Part shown: piece after piece, positions 23,501 to 33,964 of the stretch
Position numbering within the stretch: the stretch's first letter is position 1
Layout of the letters: every line of letters begins with the position of its first letter
Source of the DNA: Jaltomata sinuosa
Lineage: Eukaryota; Streptophyta; Magnoliopsida; Solanales; Solanaceae
NCBI GenBank assembly: GCA_003996215.1
Contig: QJPP01007253.1
Location: 62,001 to 126,000, forward strand
Length of the DNA stretch: 64,000 bases
Direction: 5' to 3'
The notes under the pieces: model-generated
Seen by the model: only the letters and a program-made list of their open reading frames with translations
What the model was told of the DNA's origin: nothing
The model's database searches: none
Position numbers and translations under genes: made by a program

Positions 23501-25297
23501 TTATTACCATGTTCAAAGTATCAAAAACGACATTACAATGACCTTAAAATAGTCCAATGAGTATATATGAAGACTCCAACCTTCCTATAGTTCATTTTAA
23601 GCTAACTAAAGGTTGTAAAAATACTCTTCCAATACACCATCAACTATAAATACAACCGAACAACCCGACAACTACTTTACTTCAAATTTTATCACAATAA
23701 TTCGGACCAAACAGCCAACACCATTTAAAACATTTAAGCCAAGTCTTGAGTTGTAAACACTTCACAAACACATAATCTAAACCAAACGACCAGAAACTGA
23801 TTTTTGTTTCACATTTTTATGCCTAAAATCAGCCAACTAACATCCCGAGTAACCACATAATAAACGATTAACAAAATCTAAGCGCAACGTAATTAAGACG
23901 GGATAGGATTTACCTTCTGTTGGGCAGCGATTGAGGCCGTCAAGTGTCGAATTTCAAGCTGGCGAGCCCGACTCCGACTCAAGGTATCCGAATAGAGCAA
24001 GCGAGACAAAAGGAGCAAGACGAGCAGTGAGTATAAGCAAATTGATAGTGAACAATCAGAGAACAATTGGTGTGAGCTGTTGGTGATAATTGATGATCTG
24101 ATCCCCTCCTAATGGAAACCCAAGGGTCCCTTTTATAGCCGAAATTGAGGGCTCCAACGGTTCTCTTCAAGAAGCTTTATCAGGCTGATTTGAAGGGATA
24201 GAGACATTTTAGAGGCGTCAATCTCGAATCAGCCGGATTAAGCTTGTACCCGTCGGATAACACTTTGAATCCGACGGGTCTTCGATTTTCTCCTCTTTTT
24301 CGAGGTCTGCAGCCGGCGGTGGGGGAAGCTTTACGGCTTTATTTTGAGATGACAAAAAGGTGAGGGAGAGACATAAAGCTGATAGGATGGCTACATTGAT
24401 AGAAAAGTAGAGGAGAGAAGGGTGAAGACCACCGGATTTCGCCATTATCCGGCGGTCTAGCGTCGGGTGGTCTTTTTCAAAGCTGTAAAAATCTCCGAAA
24501 AAGGGAAAAAGACAACATAGAGGTGATGGAATGGCACCGTCGTTGTTTGCCCGCCGGTACGAAGCAAAATCTGGCGGGTGTTTGAGCTCTAGTTCGCAGG
24601 AAAGGAGAAGTTGGGGTTCTAGGGTTCTTTTGGTATGCTGTTGGAATGAGAGAGTGGAGAGGGGATTAGGGAAAGGTTTTTTGGTTAAGCTGATAGTTTA
24701 GTTTAGGGGATTTTGGGCCGGGTCAAGTTATTTGGGTATTGGGCTGATTGAATTAGGCTGAAAGAAATAAGAATTTGGCCCAAAATTGGTAAATGAATTA
24801 GTTTGTAGAAAAATTCAATTTTCCCCAATCACTCGCTTAATTAATTTAACGATGCTTCTTTTATCCTAATTAATTTTCCAATACGTATATAAATGACTTA
24901 AAAATAATTTTGATACGCGTAATCGCAATCCTCAATTGATAGAACTATATTTAGGAAATATTATAGCGATATGACAAAATTTATTTAGAATTTGAAATAA
25001 AAGTTAATATACTAATATTTTATTAAAAAGAATGAATTATAAAATATTTTTGGGGTGATTTTATAAGATACAATATTATTAGTTATTATTATTTCATACA
25101 TAGAAAGTAAAGGAAATAATATATATTATTATTATTATAAAAAGTAAAGGAAATCATTTTTTAAAATGATTATTGGTGCCAAAATTTATTAAAAACTAAT
25201 ATAAAAATAAGAAAATTATTTTGGAAAAGTCCTCGGGACTAAGAAGCATATAAAAATTAATTATGGGAAAAAGGAGGGCCAAAATTGGGTGTCAACA
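20526..25297 (-). mobile_element. 4.77-kb TG...CA unit inserted in the copia LTR, probable giant solo LTR
   Basis: It begins TGTCGCGCCC and ends GGGTGTCAACA on the plus strand. Perfect 5-bp duplications CCATT flank it (20521-20525, 25298-25302), and the intact left copia LTR gives the empty site. There are no gag or pol motifs, no internal LTR pair and no primer site, so a single long LTR left by recombination is the simplest reading. LTRs of this size are known from Tat/Ogre-type gypsy elements. The minus-strand start TGTTGACACCCAATTTTGG fits plant LTR starts that I know, so minus orientation is likely. Content is mixed: AT-rich 20830-21370, ordinary sequence to 23900, a GC-richer block with a 75-codon open frame near 24218-24620, then AT-rich. 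Confidence 0.75.
24218..24445 (-). CDS. Hypothetical 75-aa open frame with hydrophobic segment inside the giant LTR
   Basis: It starts MAKSGGLHPSLLYFSINVAI and continues with a hydrophobic stretch (about residues 10-32) that could be a signal anchor. A short PPPP run and an acidic/basic tail follow. It lies in the GC-richer block near one end of the 4.77-kb unit and is on the strand I infer to be the element's sense strand. I do not recognise the family. It could be a captured host exon, an LTR-encoded small protein or chance. There is no evidence for expression or splicing. Confidence 0.25.
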   Translation of the reverse strand: MAKSGGLHPSLLYFSINVAILSALCLSLTFLSSQNKAVKLPPPPAADLEKEEKIEDPSDSKCYPTGTSLIRLIRD

Positions 25298-25302
25298 CCA
25301 TT

Positions 25303-25612
25303 GATGGACTAAGAGAGCTTGAAGAGAGAATATTTATTGAATTGGAATGAATTGAATTGATTACAATGAGAGTGCTACTCTGACTTTTATAGCTACTAAT
25401 TACAACCGACTACCCTTCAAAATATCTCAGAACCGACTAACTAACTTGTGTGCCAGCTCATCAACTTCTAACAAACTCACAATTGGTTCCTAACAAACTA
25501 ACTAAGCCGTAACTAACTTCTTGAATGAACAGTGCATGAACAGTGTTCAATGTAACAGTAAAAACTGTTAAAATGAACACTGTGAGCTGTGTGATCAAGT
25601 TGCATTTCAACA
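25303..25612 (-). repeat. Copia 5' LTR, outer fragment with TATA-like box
   Basis: Matches the outer part of the left LTR with scattered substitutions and an 11-bp gap relative to it. It ends TTCAACA followed by the CTTTC duplication. CTATAAAAG (minus strand, 25384-25392) is the likely TATA box; the 4.77-kb insertion separates it from gag. Confidence 0.9.
25384..25392 (-). promoter_or_regulatory. Copia LTR TATA-like box
   Basis: CTATAAAAG on the minus strand, conserved at the matching place (6075-6083) in the other LTR. Position and conservation fit an LTR promoter; activity is not shown. Confidence 0.5.
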
Positions 25613-25617
25613 CTTTC
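25613..25617. repeat. Target-site duplication CTTTC, right copy
   Basis: Exact match to 5945-5949; closes the copia insertion. Confidence 0.9.
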
Positions 25618-25722
25618 CTTTCCCTTTCGCAGCAGTGATGAACATACAATAAGGTTCTTTCAGCTACACCAACTAAAATTTAACAATTTGTTTCGTTTGC
25701 TCGTGTATTCATCGTTGCATAA

Positions 25723-25974
25723 TACTTTTTTTGTTTCTATTTGTTTAGCCTATTTTGACTTGGCACGGAGTTTAAAAAAGTAAAAAAAACTTTTGAAACT
25801 TGTTGTCTTCAATTAAAGATATGTCAAATATATTAAAATATCATTTAATCTTGTGGTCTAGAATATGTCATGTGGAAAGTTGGAATTAAAGAGTTTCTAG
25901 AAAAGGAAAAAGACATTCTTTTTAAAACAGACTAAAAAAAGAAGTAGGCCAAATAAATTGAAATGAAGGGAGTA
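25723..25974 (-). mobile_element. Stowaway-like MITE
   Basis: About 250 bp bounded by TA dinucleotides, with terminal inverted repeats (left tactttttttgtttctatttg, right read in reverse tactcccttcatttcaattt). It contains 'cctattttgacttgg' and, inverted, matches the element at 31813-32064, so the two are family members in opposite orientation. It is non-coding. Confidence 0.75.
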
Positions 25975-25999
25975 TCTCATTATTTTGTATTGTATTGCG

Positions 26000-26630
26000 C
26001 TTATATTGTGTTGTTGAAGAAAAATTTAGATGAACTAATGAAGTATTAATTTTTTTTTATCGTTTTAATTGTATTTTCCTTTTCCGGTTTGGGTATATTT
26101 GTGCACACAAATTAATAATACTTCTTAAGTCGCATATTTTCCTTTGATTTCTATCTTTAATTTAAGTTGCCTTTCATTAGGGAAAAAGAAAGTGTATACA
26201 CTGATGCAGACATAGCTCAATGTAGAGGAATTTTCAGAAATAACAAACTTGAACACATAATTAAGGAGAATATAGCACAACTTTGCTTATTTCACCATAT
26301 ACATTTTACTTGCTTCAAAATAAAGTATTTGTCCTTGGCATTATTTTAGTTCTTATGGACACAAAAAAAAATTGTTTAATTTCACCGACAATTACGTTAA
26401 TCACTAGTCTTCTTCTTGTTTGTCAATGGTTAATGATGTTGGCTTTTGAATATCATCGCGTCCAAAATCAATACTCCTCCCGATCACTCAGAGACAAAAA
26501 TATTAGATAATTTCTTTTCATTTATTTTAGTTTTGATGGACATAATTATCTGATACTTATTACTGATAGGAGATGACAAATATCCCATAAAATTAATTAA
26601 GGTGTGCAAAAACTTGACTCAAATATCATA
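26000..26630. other. Intergenic sequence, no gene seen
   Basis: Overlapping short plus-strand open frames of 60 and 75 codons at 26167-26510 have no recognisable domain or good start context. No transposon end or RNA gene is evident. Confidence 0.4.
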
Positions 26631-26635
26631 ATTAT

Positions 26636-26662
26636 CAAATAAATAAATAAATAAATAAATAT
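26636..26662. repeat. (AAAT)n microsatellite
   Basis: About six tandem AAAT units. Confidence 0.85.
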
Positions 26663-26686
26663 GACAAATAAAATGATCCAGAAAAG

Positions 26687-26954
26687 TACTCCCTTTTTTC
26701 CATATTAGTTGCTCACTATACTAAAAATAATTGTCTCATATTAGTTGACCACCTTACTAAATAAAGAAAGCATTAATTATATTTTTCCCATATTACCCTT
26801 GCAATTAATTCATTTTGAAAGTGTTCACATTTATTTGTAAAGTTTCAAAGAAATTTTTTAAAGGGTAAATTAGTAAAACAATCTTCTTATTTATGATTTC
26901 TTAATATGCGTGTAAAAAAAGAAAGTGTGCAACTAATATGAAATAGAGGGAGTA
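26687..26954. mobile_element. Stowaway-like MITE, second subfamily
   Basis: TA-flanked, about 265 bp, with left end tactcccttttttccatattag and right end, read in reverse, tactccctctatttcatatt. The terminal inverted repeats extend about 25 bp with mismatches. The interior is AT-rich and non-coding. Confidence 0.75.
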
Positions 26955-27124
26955 TAATTTAGACATGCTCTATTAAAATTGATTAGCTCCTTCTCCCTAA
27001 AACCAAAAGAAAAAGGAAAAAGAACTGGGATGATAAAAGTAAAAACAATAATAATGAGCAATAATAACCGAAGACAAGTGTGCAACCGCAACACATTTAT
27101 TTGAAGGTTTTAATGCTCTGTGCA

Positions 27125-28805
27125 TACTCACTCTGTACATATTAGTTAAACACTTTTTCTTTTATATTTATCTTAAAAAATATAAATAAAAAAATAATTT
27201 TATTAATTTAATTTTTAAAATTTATTTTTAGAATTTTACAAATAAATATTCATATTTTTTTAAAAAAAAAATTACAAAAGTAATATGAATTTTTTTTAAT
27301 TAATTCTTTCTTAATTTAATAAGGTGAATAATTATAGATAATTATTTTTAGTAAGATAATCGATTAATATGTGACAAAAAATTTTACTATGGAAGAGGCA
27401 CAATCAATAAAAGATGTGTGAGGCTCCATTAATTTTTTGACACGTAGATAGTAGGCCTATTTGTCTAATTTTACAATGAGAGCAATTAAAAGGGGAGGGG
27501 AAATTTATTTGTTTTGTGTTAAATGAATATATAGTATTAAATATGCCTCTTTTTTTGTTAAATAATTTGTGTTAAATAAATATAAAAAAATATCAATTTT
27601 CTTTGATTGAATTTATTTAACACAATTTACATATACACGTAGTAGCAAATCAAAAATCAAATCAAACAAAATTGATTATTTTTTTTATTTGGTTTGTTTT
27701 AAATTTTAGAAATTGATAAAAATTTGATTGGCTTGATTTTGAGTTTAAGCAAAAAATAACTGAAAAAATGAAATATGCAGACTATATGAAATATATATTT
27801 AAAAATTATAATAGCGAGCGCGCATGCGCCCGCATACATATTGACCAATCATACATTGTCATGTGACTTTTTTCAATAAAATTTCATCTAATCAACTAGT
27901 TAATCATTAGTTTTAGGGGTATTTTTAAGCTAAAAAATAATATAAGGGTATTTTTGATTCAACAGGTGGAAGGAGGACATTTTTGAGCCATTTATGATAC
28001 GTTAAGGGTAATTTTTTTTAATCCCTTTTCGTTTAAAAAACAAAGAAAAACTTTTAAAATGTGTGATCTAAAATAAGCTAAAAAAATTTTGTAACCATAA
28101 ATTATTTAATTGAGAGTATAATATATAGTATTTTATAATTAAATTATTATAAAATATAAAAAGATGAAACAACCTCTCTATTCCACGAGGTAGAGGTAAT
28201 ATCTGCGTCCATTCTACCCTCATAAACTCTACCCGTGAGATTTCACTGAAAAATATTATTATATTAAATACAAAAAAAATGTCATTTTTCTTAATTGAGT
28301 AGAAAAGAAGTCATAAACTTAAATGAATGAAGTATTTATTAATAAAAATAGAATCAATATAGAAAATTAATAATGGATATTTTAAATAGATTTTTATAAT
28401 ATCACAAAGAAAAAAAATCATACTTTTACGTATATGCATAGTAGCATTTGATAAAAAAAAAAAGAGGCATATAATTTTTCATTTTCTCATATTTATTTAA
28501 CACAATTTATTTACCAAAAAAAAAGAGAGGAATATTTAACACTATATATTTATTTAACACAAAATAAATAAATTTTCTCTCTCCTTTTAATTGCTTCCAT
28601 CGTAAAATTAGATAAATAAGACCCACTATTTATGTGTCAAAAAATTAATGAAGTTTTACACATTTTTTGTTGATTGTGCCTCTCTCATAGTAAAATATTT
28701 CAATAAGGCTCACTATTTATATGTCAAAAAATTAATAAAGTCTCACACGCCTTTTATTAATTGCCTCTTTCATAGTAAAATTTTTCATATGTGACGGAGG
28801 AAGTA
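27125..28805. mobile_element. Stowaway-like MITE interrupted by a Mutator-type element
   Basis: The left end tactcactctgtacatatta pairs with the right end, read in reverse, tacttcctccgtcacatat. The body 27125-27375 continues at 28796-28805 once the inner element (27376-28786) and one copy of its 9-bp duplication are removed. That gives a MITE of about 260 bp with TA borders. Confidence 0.6.
27376..28786. mobile_element. Mutator-type foldback MITE with long inverted arms
   Basis: A 1411-bp element with inverted arms: 27376-27600 against the reverse complement of about 28490-28786. The ends read AAAAATTTTACTATG and, in reverse, GAAAAATTTTACTATG. Exact 9-bp direct repeats ATATGTGAC flank it (27367-27375, 28787-28795). 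Long terminal inverted repeats with a 9-bp duplication are typical of Mutator-like elements. The right arm has an extra partial duplication of about 95 bp (28587-28692 resembles 28681-28786). The interior is AT-rich, has no transposase, and holds a GC-rich palindromic spot near 27820. Confidence 0.75.
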
Positions 28806-29529
28806 TATAACGTCATTAGGATCAGTATGGGAAAAAGAAAAAGTAAAAAAAGGCCAACCTGTGGGAAATTGAAGCTAATGATGCTTTTTCCTGTTATGCT
28901 TTCTGGCGAGGACTTTGATAAAAGCCAAGAGTAGCATCTAATTACAGTCAACCCCACTTTCTCTTTTCCGTTTTTTCCCCGCTCCCATGATAATTTTTCC
29001 CAGTTATGTTTTAGTTTATTTATATTTTTTTTATAATAAATTATTTATTTTAATTTTTGTCATTAATAAAATTTTAACGTGAAATGAGTGAATATTAGGC
29101 ATAATTTTTTTTTTAAAAAAGGGTCTAAATTCACCTCTTAACTTTTAACATACTGTAGAATTACTTTTAAATTTAAGGCTTCAAAATGTCTAGGGCAAAA
29201 ATGATATTTTTTTCCGACGGCAAGGTAACTTTAGATGGTAAAAGATCTAATGTAAAAAAAAAAATCGAGCTGATTGCATTTTTTATTCCTTAGTCACTGA
29301 TAAATTTTGATCTTTTTTAACCAAAAAAAAATGATTTTGATCTTAGTTAGTATAATATCTAACTAAGCACCTAAATCTTCAATTAATTAATTTGTGCACT
29401 TTAGATCTCGTAAATATTCATAAATTTAACATAATTATTAATATGATCAATAGGGTAAAAGTCGAACTGGACATATGGGCGAATCATAAAGCGACATATA
29501 GCAAGAAGAATAGGTCAAAAGTGATAGGA
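28806..29529. other. Intergenic sequence, no gene seen
   Basis: AT-rich, with poly-A/T runs. A 66-codon minus-strand frame at 28757-28957 is unlike any known protein and overlaps the MITE end. Confidence 0.4.
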
Positions 29530-30477
29530 TTCGGCTCCACTCCATTAGTTTTTGCTCAAGTAATTGTCAATGTACCTTCAGATGGTTGACATATGGACTA
29601 ATAAATATAAAAGGTTGGGATTGCTTATTAGCTTATTTACTATTTTTGGTGTATTTTTTATTAATGGTAATATCAAAAGATATGATACTAATTCTTTATT
29701 TATTTATTTTTCATAGAATTAGTATGTTATTAGTAATAAAAAAACATGGAGCCAATTCATTAATCAATTTTTTTTTTTGATAGTATTACAATAATATGCT
29801 TTCATGCTCACATTATCAATAAATAACACACAGAATACCCAAATGCTCACATTTAGGGGGGGGGGGGGAACAAAAAACAAAAATTTTAATTGCAATTCAA
29901 ATAATTACCAAAGGAAATATGACAAATTGCACCCCCCCCCCACTCCCTTATAAAAAAAAGGTACCAAAAACGTAATTTGTTATTATATGTGAGACCCCAA
30001 ATGAATCAAATTCAATGCAAACTCAAAAATTCAGAAAATTTCTTGAAAAATAAAAGCAAATCCAACGAGCATTATGGGACAAATGTTTATATGATCTCAA
30101 AATTATAAAATTCTTAGATAATATATCAAATTATCAATCAAAAAATTGCTTTAGACATTAATCCTAAATGTGTGTCATCTATTGATAATGTGAGCATGAA
30201 ATCATATTATCGTAATACTATAAAAAAAAAAAGTTAAATAATTGGTTAATGAATTGGCTCCATATTTTTTTATTATTAATAACATAGTAATTCTATCAAA
30301 AATAAATAAATAAAGAATTAGTCTCATATCTTTTGATATTACCATTAATAAAAAATACACCAAAAATAGTAAATAAGCTAATAAGCAATCCCAACCTTTT
30401 ATATTTATTAGTCCACATGTCAACCATCTGAAGGTGCATTGATAATTACTTGACCAAAAACTAATGGAGCGAAGTCG
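29530..30477. repeat. Large inverted repeat (arms about 290 bp, spacer about 360 bp)
   Basis: 29530-29820 is the reverse complement of 30181-30477 with few differences over nearly 300 bp, so a transcript would fold into a long hairpin. Both arms contain the same short open frame (29586-29780 plus; within 30202-30498 minus; core 'GLINIKGWDCLLAYLLFLVY'), conserved only because the arms are copies. The spacer contains a G13 run (29856-29868) and a C10 run (29932-29941). I see no terminal motif or target duplication that assigns it to a transposon family. Confidence 0.8.
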
Positions 30478-30539
30478 AACCCGTAGGGATAACACCAAAT
30501 GCTATCCTCAAAACATGATTGATAAGGGTAAACCTAATC

Positions 30540-31010
30540 GTGAAAGATCCGAAGTCAAGACATTCAGGACCAGTGTCATATTCACTAAGCCCGCCTAGCT
30601 TCGAAAATATGAGATTGGGCACAATGTTGTGACCCGATAAGATAAAGTCGATATGAGTTTAGTGGTCCATCTGTTGCGAAAGAGTTTGAGATCTCTGCCA
30701 ACTGTTGTGGAAGAGCTCGAGATCTTGGCCAGCCATTACGTAACTGGAGTAAACGTGCAACTAGTGGACTTAATGTAGGTGAGATTCACAGAAGCTGCTT
30801 GCTAGGATTTAGCTATAAATAGTCTTCTATTTGTTGTAAATCATCTGAAATTTTCATTCATTCCCCGATGAAATACCATTTCTTTTAAGTTTTTAAGCTC
30901 TTAAGTTCAGTTGTTCATTACTTTGCTTAATATCAATAATATCACGTTTGCCGGTGATACTATAAGCTACTAACATCGGACCTCCGACTTATTATATTTA
31001 CTTCACTTAT
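30540..31010 (+). mobile_element. LTR-like fragment
   Basis: More GC-balanced than its surroundings. It contains 'tagctataaatagtc' (about 30810), a good TATA box, followed by a pyrimidine-rich leader and 'cattcattccccgatgaaat', the arrangement of a plant LTR U3/R region. No second LTR or coding domain is visible, so it is a degraded fragment at best. Confidence 0.4.
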
Positions 31011-31812
31011 TATTTCCTGTCAATTCCATCTTTGTTATTTCTTTTGCCTTGTTCATATTGATTAAGCAAGTTACTGTATATAAATCATGTGTTTTGATCA
31101 TCTCAATCCACATATTGAACCAAATTCAATTGTATCGATTTACAGATAAGTATAACTATTTCAATACGCAATTACTCATGCGATGTGTTAAATATGTATA
31201 ATTACTCATATTTAACAATAATTCAGGATTCAATGCACACTCATAAATTCATTTTCTTAAAGAAAGAAATTAATTGGTATTTTAACACTTTCTCCAGTCA
31301 AACCAAGAATTTTTATTTAATAAATCAAGAAACTTCAATACACTTATTATAATTCATGATAATGATAATGATCCCTGCCTACTCATGAAGTTGATAGCAA
31401 CGGTAATTAAGATTAGTCGTTCACCCACTACAAAATTTTTGTGGTCATTGATTAAAGAAAATGGACGTAACAAGTTGTCAACATCAGTAATAAAATTTTC
31501 ACTAGTAGTATAATATCAATAGCTGAAAATAGTCAAACCAGGATAAATTAACTAAATACTATTCGTACGTTTTATTAGAGGCTCAATATATTGATTGATC
31601 ATTTGTTATGCAGATTTAATTATCTTGAAATTATAATTTTAAAATCATAATTTTTGAACTAATTTATTCTATTTAAAAGATAAGATAAAATAATTTTAAG
31701 TTGGATGACATAAGGTGAAATATCTCACGATTAAGTATGAGGTATTTCACCTTATCACGCGTATCAAAAGTCTTTAAAATTGTCAATAAATTTTACTTAG
31801 ACACTTAAATTA

Positions 31813-32064
31813 TACTTCATCCGTTTCAATTTGTTTGACTTACTTTTCTTTTTTAGTCCATTTAAAAAAGAATGTCTCTTTCCTTTTTTAGAAACTCTTT
31901 AATTCTAACTTTTCACATGTCATATTTTAGACCACAAGATTAAAAAATATTTTAATACATTTGACATATCTTTAATTTAAGACCACAAGTTTCAAAAGTC
32001 TTCTTTAATTCTTAAACTCCGTACCAAGTCAAAATAGGCTAAATAAATTGCAACTGAGGGAGTA
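31813..32064 (+). mobile_element. Stowaway-like MITE
   Basis: TA-bounded, about 250 bp. The left end tacttcatccgtttcaattt is inverted at the right end (caactgagggagta). It contains 'gtaccaagtcaaaataggct'. Same subfamily as 25723-25974, opposite orientation. Confidence 0.8.
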
Positions 32065-32697
32065 ATTTGTTTCAATTGTAGCTGAAAACATAATAAAGTA
32101 TTTCTATTAGATATTTTTGGTTCAAATTTAAGAAAAAATATGCGTAAGTTAACCATTTAAAATATGTTACTTTTTCTAATTATATACATTTATTTCAACA
32201 AGTCGTAAACCTCGAACGTTTTCTAATTAAGGATGATATGTATAATTAAAAAAAATGATGTATTTTATGCTTGAACACACATGCAATTTTTTTTCAAAAA
32301 TTAGACTGAAAATGTCTAATAAATTTTTTTATCATGTATTTAAATATTTAATTAAAATAAATTATAATTTAAATATTTAAATAAAATTTATTAACGAGTT
32401 TAAATGATTGTGAATGTATTAAGCCTTTATTAGTTGAGAATAAGAAACAGCCAAATAATTTAAAAAGATGGTAATGTAGAAGTAGACAAAAGTGGCAAAA
32501 ACCTACTACTCAACTGTCCTGTATATTTTAATGGATGAAAGGACCATAGTCAGCTTTTATGCCTTATTACTTAGCTGTGTTATTTGCCCGTGCCATTTGG
32601 TAGGTGTAAGGTTGCCATTTTTGATTCAGCAACACCAGTTGTTATTCCACTTTGACAACCAAATTTAACTACTTTTCTCTTATTATTTGCTATATTA

Positions 32698-32933
32698 GTA
32701 TTTTTTTCGTTCATTTTTATTTGTTTATTACATTAAAAATAGATATTTATTTACTTGTTTGATTTAAAAATTTAAAAACAATTTATCATTTTATATATAT
32801 TTTATTTTTATTATTAAGTACTATATATTTTTTAAAATATTGAATTTCTTATTTTTAAAAGGTGATATAGTAAATTTATTAATTACTTTTTAGTCCAGTC
32901 AAACCTAAACTAGTAAAATGAAGGGAAGGAGTA
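32698..32933. mobile_element. Stowaway-like MITE with an empty site in the paralogous copy
   Basis: The ends gtatttttttcgttcatttt and, read in reverse, tactccttcccttcatttta form imperfect inverted repeats. The sequence on both sides aligns with 1620-1650, where no element is present, so this insertion post-dates the duplication or was lost from the other copy. Confidence 0.65.
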
Positions 32934-33099
32934 TTAAATACCAACACATATAATATTTTCTATTGAAAACAAATAAATATTCTTTTTACATGTTTTTTGA
33001 TGTTCAATTCCTTTTTCCATTTTAAGTTAAAGTCATTGATATAGAAAATAAGAATTTGATTATCCATATTTTCCAAGAAAGATCAATTGGACTATTAAG

Positions 33100-33713
33100 C
33101 TGGTTTGTGTTTCTTTAGCCTTTTTTTTTCCTGAAAAAGATTGAGGCAATTCGTGCGTGGGAGCATCAAATACAAGAGAATATGATGGTGGTAAAAATTA
33201 AGCCCATCCAATATTTACATCAAATCCTATTATATTATTATAAATAAATTATAAATTAAAATAATAATATATAATATTAATTAATTTTGATATAGCAATA
33301 ATTTCTTTTTAAAAATATGCATGATATATTCATTAATATTTTTTTATTTTTAATAAAGTTTTGTGATTAGTCTACGAAAACGTCTCTATTTTTTTTTTCC
33401 AGGAGAGGAGGGTGGAGTATAATTGGGAGTAGTATAACTGCTTTACCCCCAAATTAAGCATTATTTCATCCTATTTAGCGGAGAGATTATGCTTCCTCCC
33501 TCTATTCACTTTTATTCATTGTTATTATATTAAAAATAAATTTTTATTTTTAATATCAAAAATATAATTTTCTTTTATGATTTACTCTTAATATTAATTA
33601 TTTTTTAAAATGTAATAATTTATTTTTTAAATGACATGTAAAATTTAAAGTGAACAAGAGTGAGTAATCGAATTATAAGAAGGGAAAGAAAAAAGGAAAA
33701 AAAAAAAGAATAA
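33100..33713. other. Kinase distal promoter region, AT-rich, with MITE remnant
   Basis: Contains a degraded MITE-like pair at about 33490-33670 (left 'cctccctctattcacttttattcattg', right 'aaagtgaacaagagtgag') and A/T runs. No other coding sequence is seen. Confidence 0.4.
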
Positions 33714-33740
33714 GTGGTCCTTTGACTAAAAGGGGACCAC
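33714..33740 (+). promoter_or_regulatory. Inverted repeat around a W-box-like core upstream of the kinase
   Basis: GTGGTCC (33714-33720) and GGACCAC (33734-33740) form perfect 7-bp arms around TTTGACTAAAAGG. The TTGACT in the loop matches the WRKY-binding W-box core. It lies about 225-250 bp upstream of the start codon, a plausible promoter position. Function is inference from motif and place only. Confidence 0.35.
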
Positions 33741-33964
33741 AAGCAAAGACTTATACATCTGTATTGTATTGTGAAGTCGAATGAGAGAAAAGCAAAATAA
33801 AAACAAAATAAAGATATGCACAAAAAGCCATATACCTCTGCAACCAAAAAACAATCCCAGTTCCAAGAACTTTAAAGAGTAGCAAAAGAAGAAGAAAATC
33901 TCCGATCCACTTATGTAGTTTTTTTCATTACACAAATCCTTCATTTCTATAATTTTTTCTCATC

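Larger units (their letters stand above)
5950..25612 (-). mobile_element. Ty1/copia LTR retrotransposon, degenerate, carrying two nested insertions
   Basis: Two related LTRs (5950-6303, and 20493-20525 plus 25303-25612) bound a minus-strand copia body in the order gag, integrase, reverse transcriptase, RNase H. A CTTTC duplication flanks the outside and an initiator-Met-tRNA-type primer site abuts the 5' LTR. Removing the two later insertions (6403-16384 and 20526-25297, plus one copy of each duplication) leaves about 4.9 kb, a normal copia size. The coding region is dead: there are two frame changes, several nonsense codons, an apparent loss of the protease segment and a deletion in RNase H. 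The presence of integrase before reverse transcriptase identifies the superfamily. I do not assign a lineage. Confidence 0.92.
31375..33060. repeat. Kinase upstream region, partner of the 485-1760 duplicate (copy 2)
   Basis: Matches 485-1760 in order and orientation with moderate divergence. The strongest block, 32445-32695, is interrupted at its right end by the MITE 32698-32933, which is absent from the other copy. This copy sits 0.9-2.6 kb upstream of the kinase start. Confidence 0.7.

Noticed and set aside
29586..30498. Matching short frames 'GLINIKGWDC...' on opposite strands
   Set aside because: They are the two arms of the inverted repeat. The match is DNA-level, not protein selection.
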